64,000 nt of DNA from Mesorhizobium sp. (GTDB lineage Bacteria; Pseudomonadota; Alphaproteobacteria; Rhizobiales; Rhizobiaceae), in the NCBI RefSeq assembly GCF_016793485.1, contig NZ_JAEULZ010000013.1, positions 1 through 64,000 on the forward strand, given 5' to 3'. Shown piece after piece: positions 34,383 to 41,925 of this stretch (position 1 is the stretch's first letter; each line of letters opens with the position of its first letter). The notes below the pieces were generated by a model, which was given only the letters and a program-made list of their open reading frames with translations, did not search any database and was not told where the DNA came from. The translations under genes and the position numbers were made by a program.

Positions 34383-34767
34383 ATTTTGCCGGGCTGGCCA
34401 GCGGTTTCGACGCATCGACCACGAAGACGCTGAGCGCCTTGGCCGGCACGGAGCCGACGCTCTTCACGTCATGCGCAGCGCCGGGCGGTATGACGAAGGA
34501 ATCGCCAGGTTTCAGGGTGCGATCCGGCTCGCCCTCGACTGACATGACGACCTCGCCCTCCAGCACGTAGCCGGTTTCGATGCCAGGATGCGTGTGCAGG
34601 CCCGACGCATGGCCGGGCACGACCTCAGCCAGCCCGGTCACCGTCTTGTATCCTTCCGGAAAATCGATCGACTGCAGCGGCGTGCGTTTGATGCCTGACG
34701 GAGCATCATGCGCCAGCGCCGGTGCGCCGAGCAACATCAGCCCGACGAACAAGACAGTCCTCAACAT
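34381..34767 (-). CDS. Secreted cupin-domain protein
   Basis: I chose the ATG at 34767, after GAGGAGGAG, giving 128 residues with a signal peptide (RTVLFVGLMLLGAPALA, cut before HDAPSG). The single cupin domain has motif 1 in SGLHTHPGIETGYVLEGE, with two His and one Glu as metal ligands, and motif 2 in PGDSFVIPPGAAHDV. It is probably a periplasmic metal-binding cupin; the function is unknown. It is a single-gene unit bounded by terminators. Confidence 0.85.
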   Translation of the reverse strand: MLRTVLFVGLMLLGAPALAHDAPSGIKRTPLQSIDFPEGYKTVTGLAEVVPGHASGLHTHPGIETGYVLEGEVVMSVEGEPDRTLKPGDSFVIPPGAAHDVKSVGSVPAKALSVFVVDASKPLASPAK

Positions 34768-34832
34768 GCGTTCTCCTCCTCTTAACAACGCGAGACTACA
34801 GTGAAGGTCCTCGTCACGCACCTCCCGGCAAA

Positions 34833-34870
34833 GAAAAACCGGCCACCCTTTCGGACGGCCGGCTTGTTTT
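34833..34870 (-). terminator. Rho-independent terminator of the binding-protein gene
   Basis: On the minus strand GCCGGCC and GGCCGGTTTTTC form a stem of about seven bases with a 12-base loop, followed by five T residues. It lies 18 bases after the stop of the branched-chain-type binding-protein gene at 34888. Confidence 0.85.
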
Positions 34871-34887
34871 GTGAAGGCTGGCGTCCC

Positions 34888-36150
34888 TTACTTCGCCAGT
34901 TCGGCCTTGAGCGACACCACGTCGTCGGCGCTCATCTCGCCGACCGTGGTCACCGCGCCGTCCGTGATTTTCCAGAGGCGGAATGGACCGGTGATGTCGC
35001 CATACTCATCGAAGTTGACCGGGCCGATGACGCCTTCGTACTTGATCGGCTTGCCTTCCTTGATCAGAGCAAGCGCCTTGGCGAACCCGTCCTTGCCGGC
35101 GAAGATCTTCTCGCCGTCATGCGAAACCACCTCGGGGATCGCAGCCTTGATCTTGGCGGGATCGCCGCTGCCGGCCTTGGCGATGGCGAGCGCGACGATG
35201 GCGCCGGCATCATAGGAGCGGTCGGCGGCCGGCGCGTCCGGCTTGATGCCGCCGGAGAAGGCTTCGTAGTCCTTGTAGAAATAGTCGGTCGAGGCTGTCT
35301 TGGCGGTGCCCGACGAGGTGCCATAGGCCTCGTTCAGATACTGCGCGCCGACGGCGTCGATGAACTCCTGCGAGTTCATCCCGTCGTTGAGCAGGAACTT
35401 CGCCGGCCCGCCACCGGAAATCCAGGCGCGGGCGATGGTTGCGCCATCGACCGGGTAGCTGACGAGATAGAGGCCCTCGGGCTCGCCGGCCATGGCGGCG
35501 CTCGCCTCGGAGGAATAGCTGGCCTGCTTTTCGTTGTAGGGCGTGGTCGAGGTGATCGTGCCGCCGAGCTTCTCGAAGGCAGCTGCGAATTCGCGCACCA
35601 TGTTGACGCCGAAGTCGTTGTTGACGTGGACGATGGCGAGCTTCTTGAGGCCCTGGTCGATGGCGTATTTCGCCGCCGCGGTGCCCTGCAGCGCGTCGGA
35701 CGTGATGGTGCGGAAGAAGACGCCGTTGGTCTTGCCGTCGCGGGCGAGCGCGGTCAGCGTCGGCGAGGAGGACGCTGGCGAAACCTGCACCACGCCAGCC
35801 GGCGCGGTGACGGAGGTCAGGATCGGGATCGACACCGAGGAGATGATGCCGCCAATGATGACCGGCACCTTCTTGATATTGACGAGCTGGGTAGCCTGGT
35901 CGACAGCGACGGTGCCCTGGCTCTGGCTGTCGCGCGTGTCCGTCGTCAGCTTGCAGCCGTCCGCGCCGGAAGCCTCGTTGAAGTCGCGAAACGCCATCTC
36001 GACGGACTTGGCGCCGGCCTGTCCATAGGCGCCCGCGGGGCCGGTCAGTTCCATGACGACGCCGACGGTGACATCGCAATCCGCTGCGGCGGCGGGCAGC
36101 GCGAAGGCGGCCGTGGCGAGCAGTGTTGAAGCGAGCAGAAGCTTTTTCAT
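34888..36150 (-). CDS. Branched-chain amino acid-type ABC solute-binding protein
   Basis: I chose the ATG at 36150 after GGGGAA, giving 420 residues. The signal peptide KKLLLASTLLATAAFALPAA is cut near AAA-DCD. The type-1 periplasmic fold (Peripla_BP_6) is shown by VGVVMELTGPAGAYGQAGAK, VPVIIGGIISSVSIPI, a VVQVSPASSSPTLT segment and IVHVNNDFGVNM. It differs from classical LivJ in two Cys residues near the N-terminus (ADCDV and DGCKL). It serves the LivG/F/H/M-type genes at 38479-41925, across the GntR block. The substrate is not known; the neighbours suggest a small carbonyl or ring compound. Confidence 0.92.
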   Translation of the reverse strand: MKKLLLASTLLATAAFALPAAAADCDVTVGVVMELTGPAGAYGQAGAKSVEMAFRDFNEASGADGCKLTTDTRDSQSQGTVAVDQATQLVNIKKVPVIIGGIISSVSIPILTSVTAPAGVVQVSPASSSPTLTALARDGKTNGVFFRTITSDALQGTAAAKYAIDQGLKKLAIVHVNNDFGVNMVREFAAAFEKLGGTITSTTPYNEKQASYSSEASAAMAGEPEGLYLVSYPVDGATIARAWISGGGPAKFLLNDGMNSQEFIDAVGAQYLNEAYGTSSGTAKTASTDYFYKDYEAFSGGIKPDAPAADRSYDAGAIVALAIAKAGSGDPAKIKAAIPEVVSHDGEKIFAGKDGFAKALALIKEGKPIKYEGVIGPVNFDEYGDITGPFRLWKITDGAVTTVGEMSADDVVSLKAELAK

Positions 36151-36225
36151 CTCATTCCCCTTTTGGTTCGACGCTCTCCCGGAGCGGCTTCGGTTCATCT
36201 GTCAGGCGAAGGTTCGGAGACCGGT

Positions 36226-37281
36226 TCACGCGGCTCCCTTGTTGAGGTTGTATTTCATGATCGAGCCATGGCGGCCGTGGCGGTCGCGCTCCAGCGTGTA
36301 GACATCGCCGTCGAGTTCGTTGGCTTGCGACAGCATGGCGTCGATATCGGCGAGGTCCCGCGCGGTCAGCGCCACAGACGAAATGGCGAGGTTGGAGGGC
36401 AGGTGGTCGCGGTTACGCGCCCCGACGATGACGGCCGCGACGGCCTGCCTCGGCAGCATGGCGGCGCTGGCGATGGTGGCGATGTCGACGCCGTGGCGGT
36501 CGGCGATGGCTCGCAGTGTCTTCAGGAGCGACTGGAAGAGATCCCAGCCGCCGAGATCGTCGATGATGAGCTTGTATTTGATCAGCGAGCGGTTCTCGAA
36601 ATCGCCCGGCTCCTTCTGACCGAGCCAGCGGTCGCCGAGGAAGCCACCGGCGACCGTGCCGTAGCAGAACAGCGCGACGCCGTTTGCCGTCGCGGCTTCC
36701 ACCATGCGCCTGGCCGGACGGGAATCGAGCAGCGAATATTGCACCTGCATGGAGGTGAGAGGCACGCCGGCCTCGATCATCGCCAGCATGTGGTCGGTAT
36801 CGAAATTGGTGGCGCTGACCTTGTTGATCTTGCCCGCCAACCTGAGTTCATTGAGCCAGACGGACGTCTCCAGCCATAGCGGCGCGGCAAAATCCCACCA
36901 GTGGAACTGCACGAGGTCGAGCCGGTCGAGCTTCAGGCGGCGCAGCGACTGGTCGATGATGCGTTCGACGTCCGTCTTTCTGATGCGCGGCAGGATGTCG
37001 AGGTCGGGTACGAATTTCGTGTGCACCCTGATGCGCGCCAGCGCATCGGCCCCGCGCGCCTTGCCATAATGCTCGCGGAAGCGCCCGATCGTCTCCTCGA
37101 CGCCGGTATAGATGTCGGCGCAATCGAAGGTAGTGATGCCGGCGTCCGCAAAGGCGACCATATCGGCAACGGGGTCCTCGCTCTTGACCGAGCCGTGGCC
37201 CGAAGCGAGCTGCCACCCGCCGCGGATGACGCGCGAAATCTCATAGTCTGGCGCGAGCCTGATGCGTTGCATGTCAGTCAT
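36226..37281 (-). CDS. Aldo/keto reductase
   Basis: The 351-residue protein has the aldo/keto reductase tetrad: Asp and Tyr in TTFDCADIYTG (near 50-60), Lys in RVHTKFVPD and His in LVQFHWWDF. The nucleotide end is AAVIVGARNRDHLPSNL. GTVAGGFLGDRWLGQKEP and QFHWW are shared with the aldo/keto reductase half of the fusion protein at 41894, so the two are paralogues. It reduces a carbonyl or oxidises an alcohol with NAD(P)H. It overlaps the TIGR04076-like gene upstream by eight bases and probably lies in the GntR operon. Confidence 0.92.
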   Translation of the reverse strand: MTDMQRIRLAPDYEISRVIRGGWQLASGHGSVKSEDPVADMVAFADAGITTFDCADIYTGVEETIGRFREHYGKARGADALARIRVHTKFVPDLDILPRIRKTDVERIIDQSLRRLKLDRLDLVQFHWWDFAAPLWLETSVWLNELRLAGKINKVSATNFDTDHMLAMIEAGVPLTSMQVQYSLLDSRPARRMVEAATANGVALFCYGTVAGGFLGDRWLGQKEPGDFENRSLIKYKLIIDDLGGWDLFQSLLKTLRAIADRHGVDIATIASAAMLPRQAVAAVIVGARNRDHLPSNLAISSVALTARDLADIDAMLSQANELDGDVYTLERDRHGRHGSIMKYNLNKGAA

Positions 37282-37621
37282 CGAGCGGCACCGCCGTGGT
37301 TTGCGCGTGGCTGAACGTACGCAAGCCGAGCCGGGTAATCCTGAGTCGCGAGCCGCAATGCGGGTCGGGGCAGGCGATCTCGGCGTCGGTGGTCATCCAG
37401 TCGTTGCGATGGGTAGGGCGCTGCTTGGCGGCTAGCAGCGGCAGCACCGAGGCCAGCGAGTAGATGGAAATGCCCTGGCCGGGCGGCAGATGCAGCATCT
37501 CGCCACGCAGCTCGAAATGGTCGCCTACCTTGGCCCCGCAATAGATCTTCGCGCCTTCGTCGGCGACGACCTCGATCTTTAGGTCGAAGAGCTGGAACGT
37601 GTCGTCCCGCGTCTCAGCCAT
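37274..37621 (-). CDS. Small TIGR04076-like protein
   Basis: The 115-residue protein has LKIEVVADEGAKIYCGAKVGDHFELRG near the start, PGQGISIYSLASVLPLLAA in the middle and CPDPHCGSRLRI near the end. This order (GDxF, then a P-rich loop and helix, then a Cys/Asp strand) resembles the TIGR04076 family, whose function is unknown. It is wedged between the GntR and aldo/keto reductase genes with overlaps on both sides, so it is surely expressed with them. It may be a small accessory or metal-binding protein. Confidence 0.65.
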   Translation of the reverse strand: MAETRDDTFQLFDLKIEVVADEGAKIYCGAKVGDHFELRGEMLHLPPGQGISIYSLASVLPLLAAKQRPTHRNDWMTTDAEIACPDPHCGSRLRITRLGLRTFSHAQTTAVPLDD

Positions 37622-38333
37622 AGGCGCGCGCCTCCTCGTTCGCGTCGGCTTGCGTCAGGCGAGCGCGCACCAGATTGAACGACCGGGTGATGTCGTCCTT
37701 CAGCGCCTTGACGGACGCAGCCTTCTCGCCCCGCTCCAGCGCCTCGATCAGCGCCCAGTGATGATGGGTGCCGGACATGTCGCGCAACTCGTCATGGATT
37801 TGCGCGGCGGCGCGCACATAGGGACCGGACTGCAGCCAGAGGCTCTCCACGACGGGAATGAGCACCGCCGAGCCGGCCGCGCGGTAGATGTGGAAATGGA
37901 ACGCGTGGTTGAGCTCGGACGTATGGTGCGGCTTGTCCGGGTCGTCGGCGGCGAAGGCCGCGTCGCACTGCTCGGTGTGGGTGCGCAACGCGGCGAAATC
38001 CTCTGGCTTCAGCCGACGTAGCGCCTGTGTGACGAGTTCGCCTTCGATCAGGCAGCGCGCGCGGGCGAGGTCGTCGAGCTTCTCGCGGGTGATGACCGGG
38101 ACGCGCACGGTGCGGTTGGGCAGCGCCTCCAGCGCCTGTTCGGAGACCAGCCGCCCCAGCGCCTCGCGCACCGGCATGGTGCTCGTCTGCAATGTCTCGG
38201 CAAGGTCGACGATGCGCAGTGCTGCGCCGGCGTCGAGCATTCCGTGGATCAGGGAATTTCGGATTTCGGCATAGACGCGGTCATGCAGCGTTTCGCGGCC
38301 GACAGGGGAAAGTGCGCCGCGCCGCGAGGTCAC
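37614..38333 (-). CDS. GntR-family (FadR/FCD) regulator
   Basis: I chose a GTG at 38333 because GGGAGGAA lies ten bases upstream; the frame is open to an ATG at 38363. The 239-residue protein has the winged helix at residues 20-75 (TLHDRVYAEIRNSLIHGMLD, VDLAETLQTSTMPVREALGR). The FCD sensor domain carries metal-ligand positions in ELNHAFHFHIYRAAG and THHHWALIEALERG. It is divergent from the LivG-type operon; a perfect palindrome between them is the likely operator. It probably controls both ABC units and the reductases. Confidence 0.9.
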   Translation of the reverse strand: MTSRRGALSPVGRETLHDRVYAEIRNSLIHGMLDAGAALRIVDLAETLQTSTMPVREALGRLVSEQALEALPNRTVRVPVITREKLDDLARARCLIEGELVTQALRRLKPEDFAALRTHTEQCDAAFAADDPDKPHHTSELNHAFHFHIYRAAGSAVLIPVVESLWLQSGPYVRAAAQIHDELRDMSGTHHHWALIEALERGEKAASVKALKDDITRSFNLVRARLTQADANEEARAYG

Positions 38334-38441
38334 CGTATGGTTCCTCCCGCACATGCCGCGCACTTTGACTTCGATACCGACATACGAACGCCAATTCCTG
38401 CTGCTTGCGAATTTTGTAGTTGCAAATTTGCCGGCTGTAAA

Positions 38442-38453
38442 GTTTGATCAAAC
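38442..38453. promoter_or_regulatory. Perfect palindrome GTTTGATCAAAC, candidate GntR operator
   Basis: The 12-base perfect palindrome lies in the A/T-rich stretch between the GntR gene and the LivG-type gene. Just upstream, TTGCGAATTTTG and TTGCAAATTTGC form near-identical direct repeats. FCD-type GntR proteins bind short dyads of this sort. Confidence 0.5.
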
Positions 38454-38478
38454 ATCACCTATCAATAAATCGGGTCGC

Positions 38479-39276
38479 ATGCAGGCAGCTTCCGACATCG
38501 CCCAGAACAAAGCGACATCGCCGCTCGAAGCGCGCGACGTGGTGAAGGTTTTCGGCGGGCTGCATGCGGTCGATGGCATGTCGATTGCGCTCGGGCGCGG
38601 CGAGCTGCTCGGGCTGATCGGCCCGAACGGCGCAGGCAAGACGACGCTGTTCAATCTTCTCGCCGGCAGCCTGAAGCCCAGTGCCGGCACGATCCTGATC
38701 GACGGGCGCGAGATGACCACGGCGGGGCCGGAGACGCGCATCGCCAACAGCGTCGGACGCACCTTCCAGATCCCGCGCCCCTTCGCCGAGATGACCGTGC
38801 TGGAGAACGTGCTGACGGGCTGCCAGCGCCAGTCCGGCGAGCGAGCCTGGCTGAACATCGTCCGCCCGAGCCGGGTGGCGGCGGAGGAGCGCGCGGCGGT
38901 GGAAAAGGCGCGGGCGCTGCTCGACTTCGTCACGCTGTCCAGGCTGGAGAGCGAGCCCGCGCGTGTGCTTTCCGGCGGCCAGCGCAAGCTGCTGGAACTG
39001 GCGCGTATCCTGATGGCGGACCCGGCCACGATCCTGCTCGACGAGCCTGCCGCCGGCGTCAATCCGACGCTGCTTGAATTCATCATCGACCGCGTGCTGG
39101 AGCTCAACGCGCGCGGCACATCGATCCTGCTGATCGAGCACAACATGGAAATGGTGGCGCGGCTCTGCTCGCGCGTCGTGGTGATGGCTGGTGGCCGCTA
39201 CCTCACGGAGGGCAAGCCCGACGACATCGCGCGCGACCCTGCCGTAGTCGATGCCTATCTCGGAGGGGTGGCGTGA
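38479..39276 (+). CDS. LivG-type ABC ATPase
   Basis: I chose the ATG at 38479, giving 265 residues, the usual LivG length; the longer frame runs through the regulatory region. It has Walker A GPNGAGKTTLFNLLAG, a TFQIPRPFAEMTVLENVL Q-loop region, signature VLSGGQRKLLELARIL, Walker B ILLDEPAAGVNPTLLEF and switch His LLIEHNMEM. It powers branched-chain-amino-acid-type uptake together with the LivF-type protein. The binding protein is encoded at 34888-36150 on the other strand. Confidence 0.92.
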   Translation: MQAASDIAQNKATSPLEARDVVKVFGGLHAVDGMSIALGRGELLGLIGPNGAGKTTLFNLLAGSLKPSAGTILIDGREMTTAGPETRIANSVGRTFQIPRPFAEMTVLENVLTGCQRQSGERAWLNIVRPSRVAAEERAAVEKARALLDFVTLSRLESEPARVLSGGQRKLLELARILMADPATILLDEPAAGVNPTLLEFIIDRVLELNARGTSILLIEHNMEMVARLCSRVVVMAGGRYLTEGKPDDIARDPAVVDAYLGGVA

Positions 39277-40022
39277 TGGCGGACGGCACGACGGTGCTCT
39301 CCACCTCCGCGCTCGTCGCCGGTTATGAGCGTGACCTGCCGATCGTGCGCGGCGTCGATCTTGCGGTGCGCGCCGGAGAGTTTGTCGTGGTGCTCGGCCC
39401 AAACGGTGCCGGCAAGTCGACCTTCGTCAAGGCGATCGCAGGGCAGGTGCCCGTGCACTCGGGCTCGATGAAACTCGGCGACCTCGACATCACGGCGGTG
39501 CCCGCGCATGAGAAGATCAGGCATGGGCTGGCCTTCGTGCCGCAGACCGAGAACATCTTCGCGACCCTGTCCATCCACGACAACCTGCTGCTGGCGGCGG
39601 ACATCTTGCCGAAGGAGAAGCGCGGGGAACGCGTCGCTGCGCTCTACGCCATGTTCCCCGACCTCGCCGAACGCCCTTCGCGCCGCGCCGGTGCGCTCTC
39701 TGGCGGGCAGCGGCAGATGCTGGCGGTGGCGCGTGCGCTGATCGTTGAGCCTTCGGTGCTGATCCTCGACGAGCCGTCGGCCGGCCTGTCGCCGAAGATC
39801 GTGTCCGAGGTCTTCGCGCGGCTGAAGGAGATCAACGCGCGCGGCGTCACAATCGTGCTTGTCGAGCAGAATGTGAAGGCGGCGCTCGCCATCGCCGACA
39901 GGGCGATCATCCTGGTCGAGGGCAGGCTCGCGCACGAAGGAACGGCCGCTAGGCTGATGGACGATCCGCTGGTGGCCGAGCTCTATCTCGGCGCGCGCCA
40001 TCACCAAAAGGCCGCGCCATGA
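39276..40022 (+). CDS. LivF-type ABC ATPase
   Basis: I chose the ATG at 39276, whose first base is the last of the LivG stop, with GGAGGGG upstream; a GTG three bases earlier is also open. The 248-residue ATPase has Walker A GPNGAGKSTFVKAIAG, FVPQTENIFATLSIHDNL, signature ALSGGQRQMLAVARAL, Walker B LILDEPSAGLSPKIV and switch VLVEQNVKAAL. It pairs with the LivG-type ATPase. The stop overlaps the permease start by four bases. Confidence 0.92.
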   Translation: MADGTTVLSTSALVAGYERDLPIVRGVDLAVRAGEFVVVLGPNGAGKSTFVKAIAGQVPVHSGSMKLGDLDITAVPAHEKIRHGLAFVPQTENIFATLSIHDNLLLAADILPKEKRGERVAALYAMFPDLAERPSRRAGALSGGQRQMLAVARALIVEPSVLILDEPSAGLSPKIVSEVFARLKEINARGVTIVLVEQNVKAALAIADRAIILVEGRLAHEGTAARLMDDPLVAELYLGARHHQKAAP

Positions 40023-40930
40023 ACCCGCAGGCGCTGATGGACGGGCTGATCGCCGGCTCGATGATCGGGCTCGGCGCTGTCGGCATCACACTGACCTATT
40101 CGATCCTGCGTTTCGCAAACTTCGCTCATGGCGAGCTGATCGCCTGGGGTGCCTACATCGCTTTTGCCATCGCGGCCGCCCTCGGCATGCTTTCGGGCGC
40201 ACTGACGACGCCGATCGGGCCGTTCTCCTTCGGCTGGGCGCTGGTGATCGCAACCGTCGTTGCCATCGTGCTGAACGGCGGCCTTGCCCTGCTTGTCGAT
40301 GCGCTGCTGTTCGGCCGCCTGCGTTCGCAGAAGGGCGCGATCATCATCATGGTGATGGCGAGCTTCGGCGCGGCGCTGACGCTGCGCAGCCTGCTCGAGT
40401 TCATCTTCACCGCGCAGCCGCTCTATTTCTCGAAGGCGTTGCAGATCGCCTTGCCGCTCGGCGGCGGCATCCGCGCCACGCCCGATCAGTTGCTGTCGCT
40501 CGGTGTGGCGGCGCTTCTGGTCGTTGCCGTCCACCTGCTGCTGTCGCGCACGCCGATAGGCCGCGCCATGCGCGCGGTGTCGGAGAACCCACAGCTCGCA
40601 GGGGTCGCCGGCATCGACGTGCGCCGCGTCATCCGCGTCGTCTGGCTGCTTGGAGCCGCGCTTGCCTGCGTCGCCGGCATCAGCGCCGGCCTGCTCGTGC
40701 AGATCAGGCCCCAGATGGGCCTCGACCTTTTGTTGCCTCTCTTCGCCGCAGCCATACTCGGCGGCATCGGCTCGGTGCCGGGAGCCATGATCGCCGGGCT
40801 GATCGTCGGCCTGTCGGAAGCTTTCGCCGTGCAACTGATCGGGGCCGAATGGCGGTCCGCGGTCGCCTTCGTCATTCTCGTTCTCGTGCTGCTTTTCCGC
40901 CCGCAAGGCCTGTTCGGGAGAGCGCAATGA
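40019..40930 (+). CDS. LivH-type ABC permease
   Basis: The 303-residue protein has eight or so hydrophobic helices. LivH features include LTYSILRFANFAHGELIAWGAY near residues 24-45, TPIGRAMRAVSENPQLAGVAG, which is the ATPase-contact loop, and PLFAAAILGGIGSVPGAMIAG near the end. It forms the inner-membrane channel with the LivM-type permease. An overlap with the next gene (ATGA) supports coupling. Confidence 0.93.
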   Translation: MNPQALMDGLIAGSMIGLGAVGITLTYSILRFANFAHGELIAWGAYIAFAIAAALGMLSGALTTPIGPFSFGWALVIATVVAIVLNGGLALLVDALLFGRLRSQKGAIIIMVMASFGAALTLRSLLEFIFTAQPLYFSKALQIALPLGGGIRATPDQLLSLGVAALLVVAVHLLLSRTPIGRAMRAVSENPQLAGVAGIDVRRVIRVVWLLGAALACVAGISAGLLVQIRPQMGLDLLLPLFAAAILGGIGSVPGAMIAGLIVGLSEAFAVQLIGAEWRSAVAFVILVLVLLFRPQGLFGRAQ

Positions 40931-41925
40931 GCGTCGATCTCCTGAGCTACGGCGCTTTCTTCCTGACCATGGCGCTGACCTACGCCATCATCTGTCTCGG
41001 GTTGAACGTCCAGTGGGGGCAGACCGGCCTGTTCAACGTCGGCATTGCCGGCTTCGTCGCGGTTGGAGCGTACGTGTCGGCCTTGCTGACCACGCCTGAG
41101 GACCCGGCCCGGCTTGGCGGCTTCGGGTTGCCGATCGTCGTCGGCTGGGTTGGCGGTGCGGTTGCGACGGGCCTCGTCTCCTTCTTGATCGGCGCACTGA
41201 CGATACGGCTACGCGCCGACTATCTCGCCATCGCGACCTTCGGCGTGGCTGTCGTCGTGCAGCTTGCTGTGCTCAATCTCGAATGGATCACTGGCGGCCC
41301 GTTCGGCATCGGTTTCATTCCGCGCCCCTTCGCCGATCAAGCCGGCAATCCGCTGGTCTTCGGGCTGGCCAATCTCGCCGTGTTGGTAGCCATCGTTCTC
41401 GTCCTCTACCTCGTGCTGGAGCGGCTGGCGCGAAGCCCGTGGGGTCGGGTGCTGCGCGCCATACGCGAAGACGAGCAGGCAGCGCTTGCGCTCGGCAAGA
41501 ACGCGACGAAATTCCGCCTGCAGGCCTTCGCCATCGGTGGCGGCATCATGGGGCTTGCCGGTGCGGTGCAGGCGCATTTCATCGGCTTCATCGCGCCGGA
41601 CAACTACGTGCCGATGCTCACCTTCCAGGTCTGGGCGATGCTGATCGTCGGCGGCTCCGGCAACAACAGGGGCGCCATCCTTGGTGCGGTGCTCGTGTGG
41701 GGCATCTGGGCGATGTCGGCGGCCGCCGTCTCCGGTCTGTTCCCGCCCGGACAGCAGGCGCGCGCGGCGTCGCTGCAGATCGTCATGATCGGCGTCGCGC
41801 TCTGCCTCATCCTGCTTCTGCGGCCGCGCGGCATTCTGGGCGAGCGCCGCGTCGTCTCGCGGCATATCGGTGCGCGCGGCGCAAATTCCGAAAATGGACA
41901 AACTTCAGATGCCAAAAGTTCCTGA
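40927..41925 (+). CDS. LivM-type ABC permease
   Basis: The 332-residue protein starts at the ATG overlapping the LivH-type stop. It has about nine helices with LivM features: LGLNVQWGQTGLFNVGIAGF, IRLRADYLAIATFGVAVV, SPWGRVLRAIREDEQAALALG (ATPase contact) and VWAMLIVGGSGNNRGAILGA. A 20-residue hydrophilic tail ends the protein. The next gene, the reductase fusion, probably begins inside this tail. Confidence 0.93.
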   Translation: MSVDLLSYGAFFLTMALTYAIICLGLNVQWGQTGLFNVGIAGFVAVGAYVSALLTTPEDPARLGGFGLPIVVGWVGGAVATGLVSFLIGALTIRLRADYLAIATFGVAVVVQLAVLNLEWITGGPFGIGFIPRPFADQAGNPLVFGLANLAVLVAIVLVLYLVLERLARSPWGRVLRAIREDEQAALALGKNATKFRLQAFAIGGGIMGLAGAVQAHFIGFIAPDNYVPMLTFQVWAMLIVGGSGNNRGAILGAVLVWGIWAMSAAAVSGLFPPGQQARAASLQIVMIGVALCLILLLRPRGILGERRVVSRHIGARGANSENGQTSDAKSS

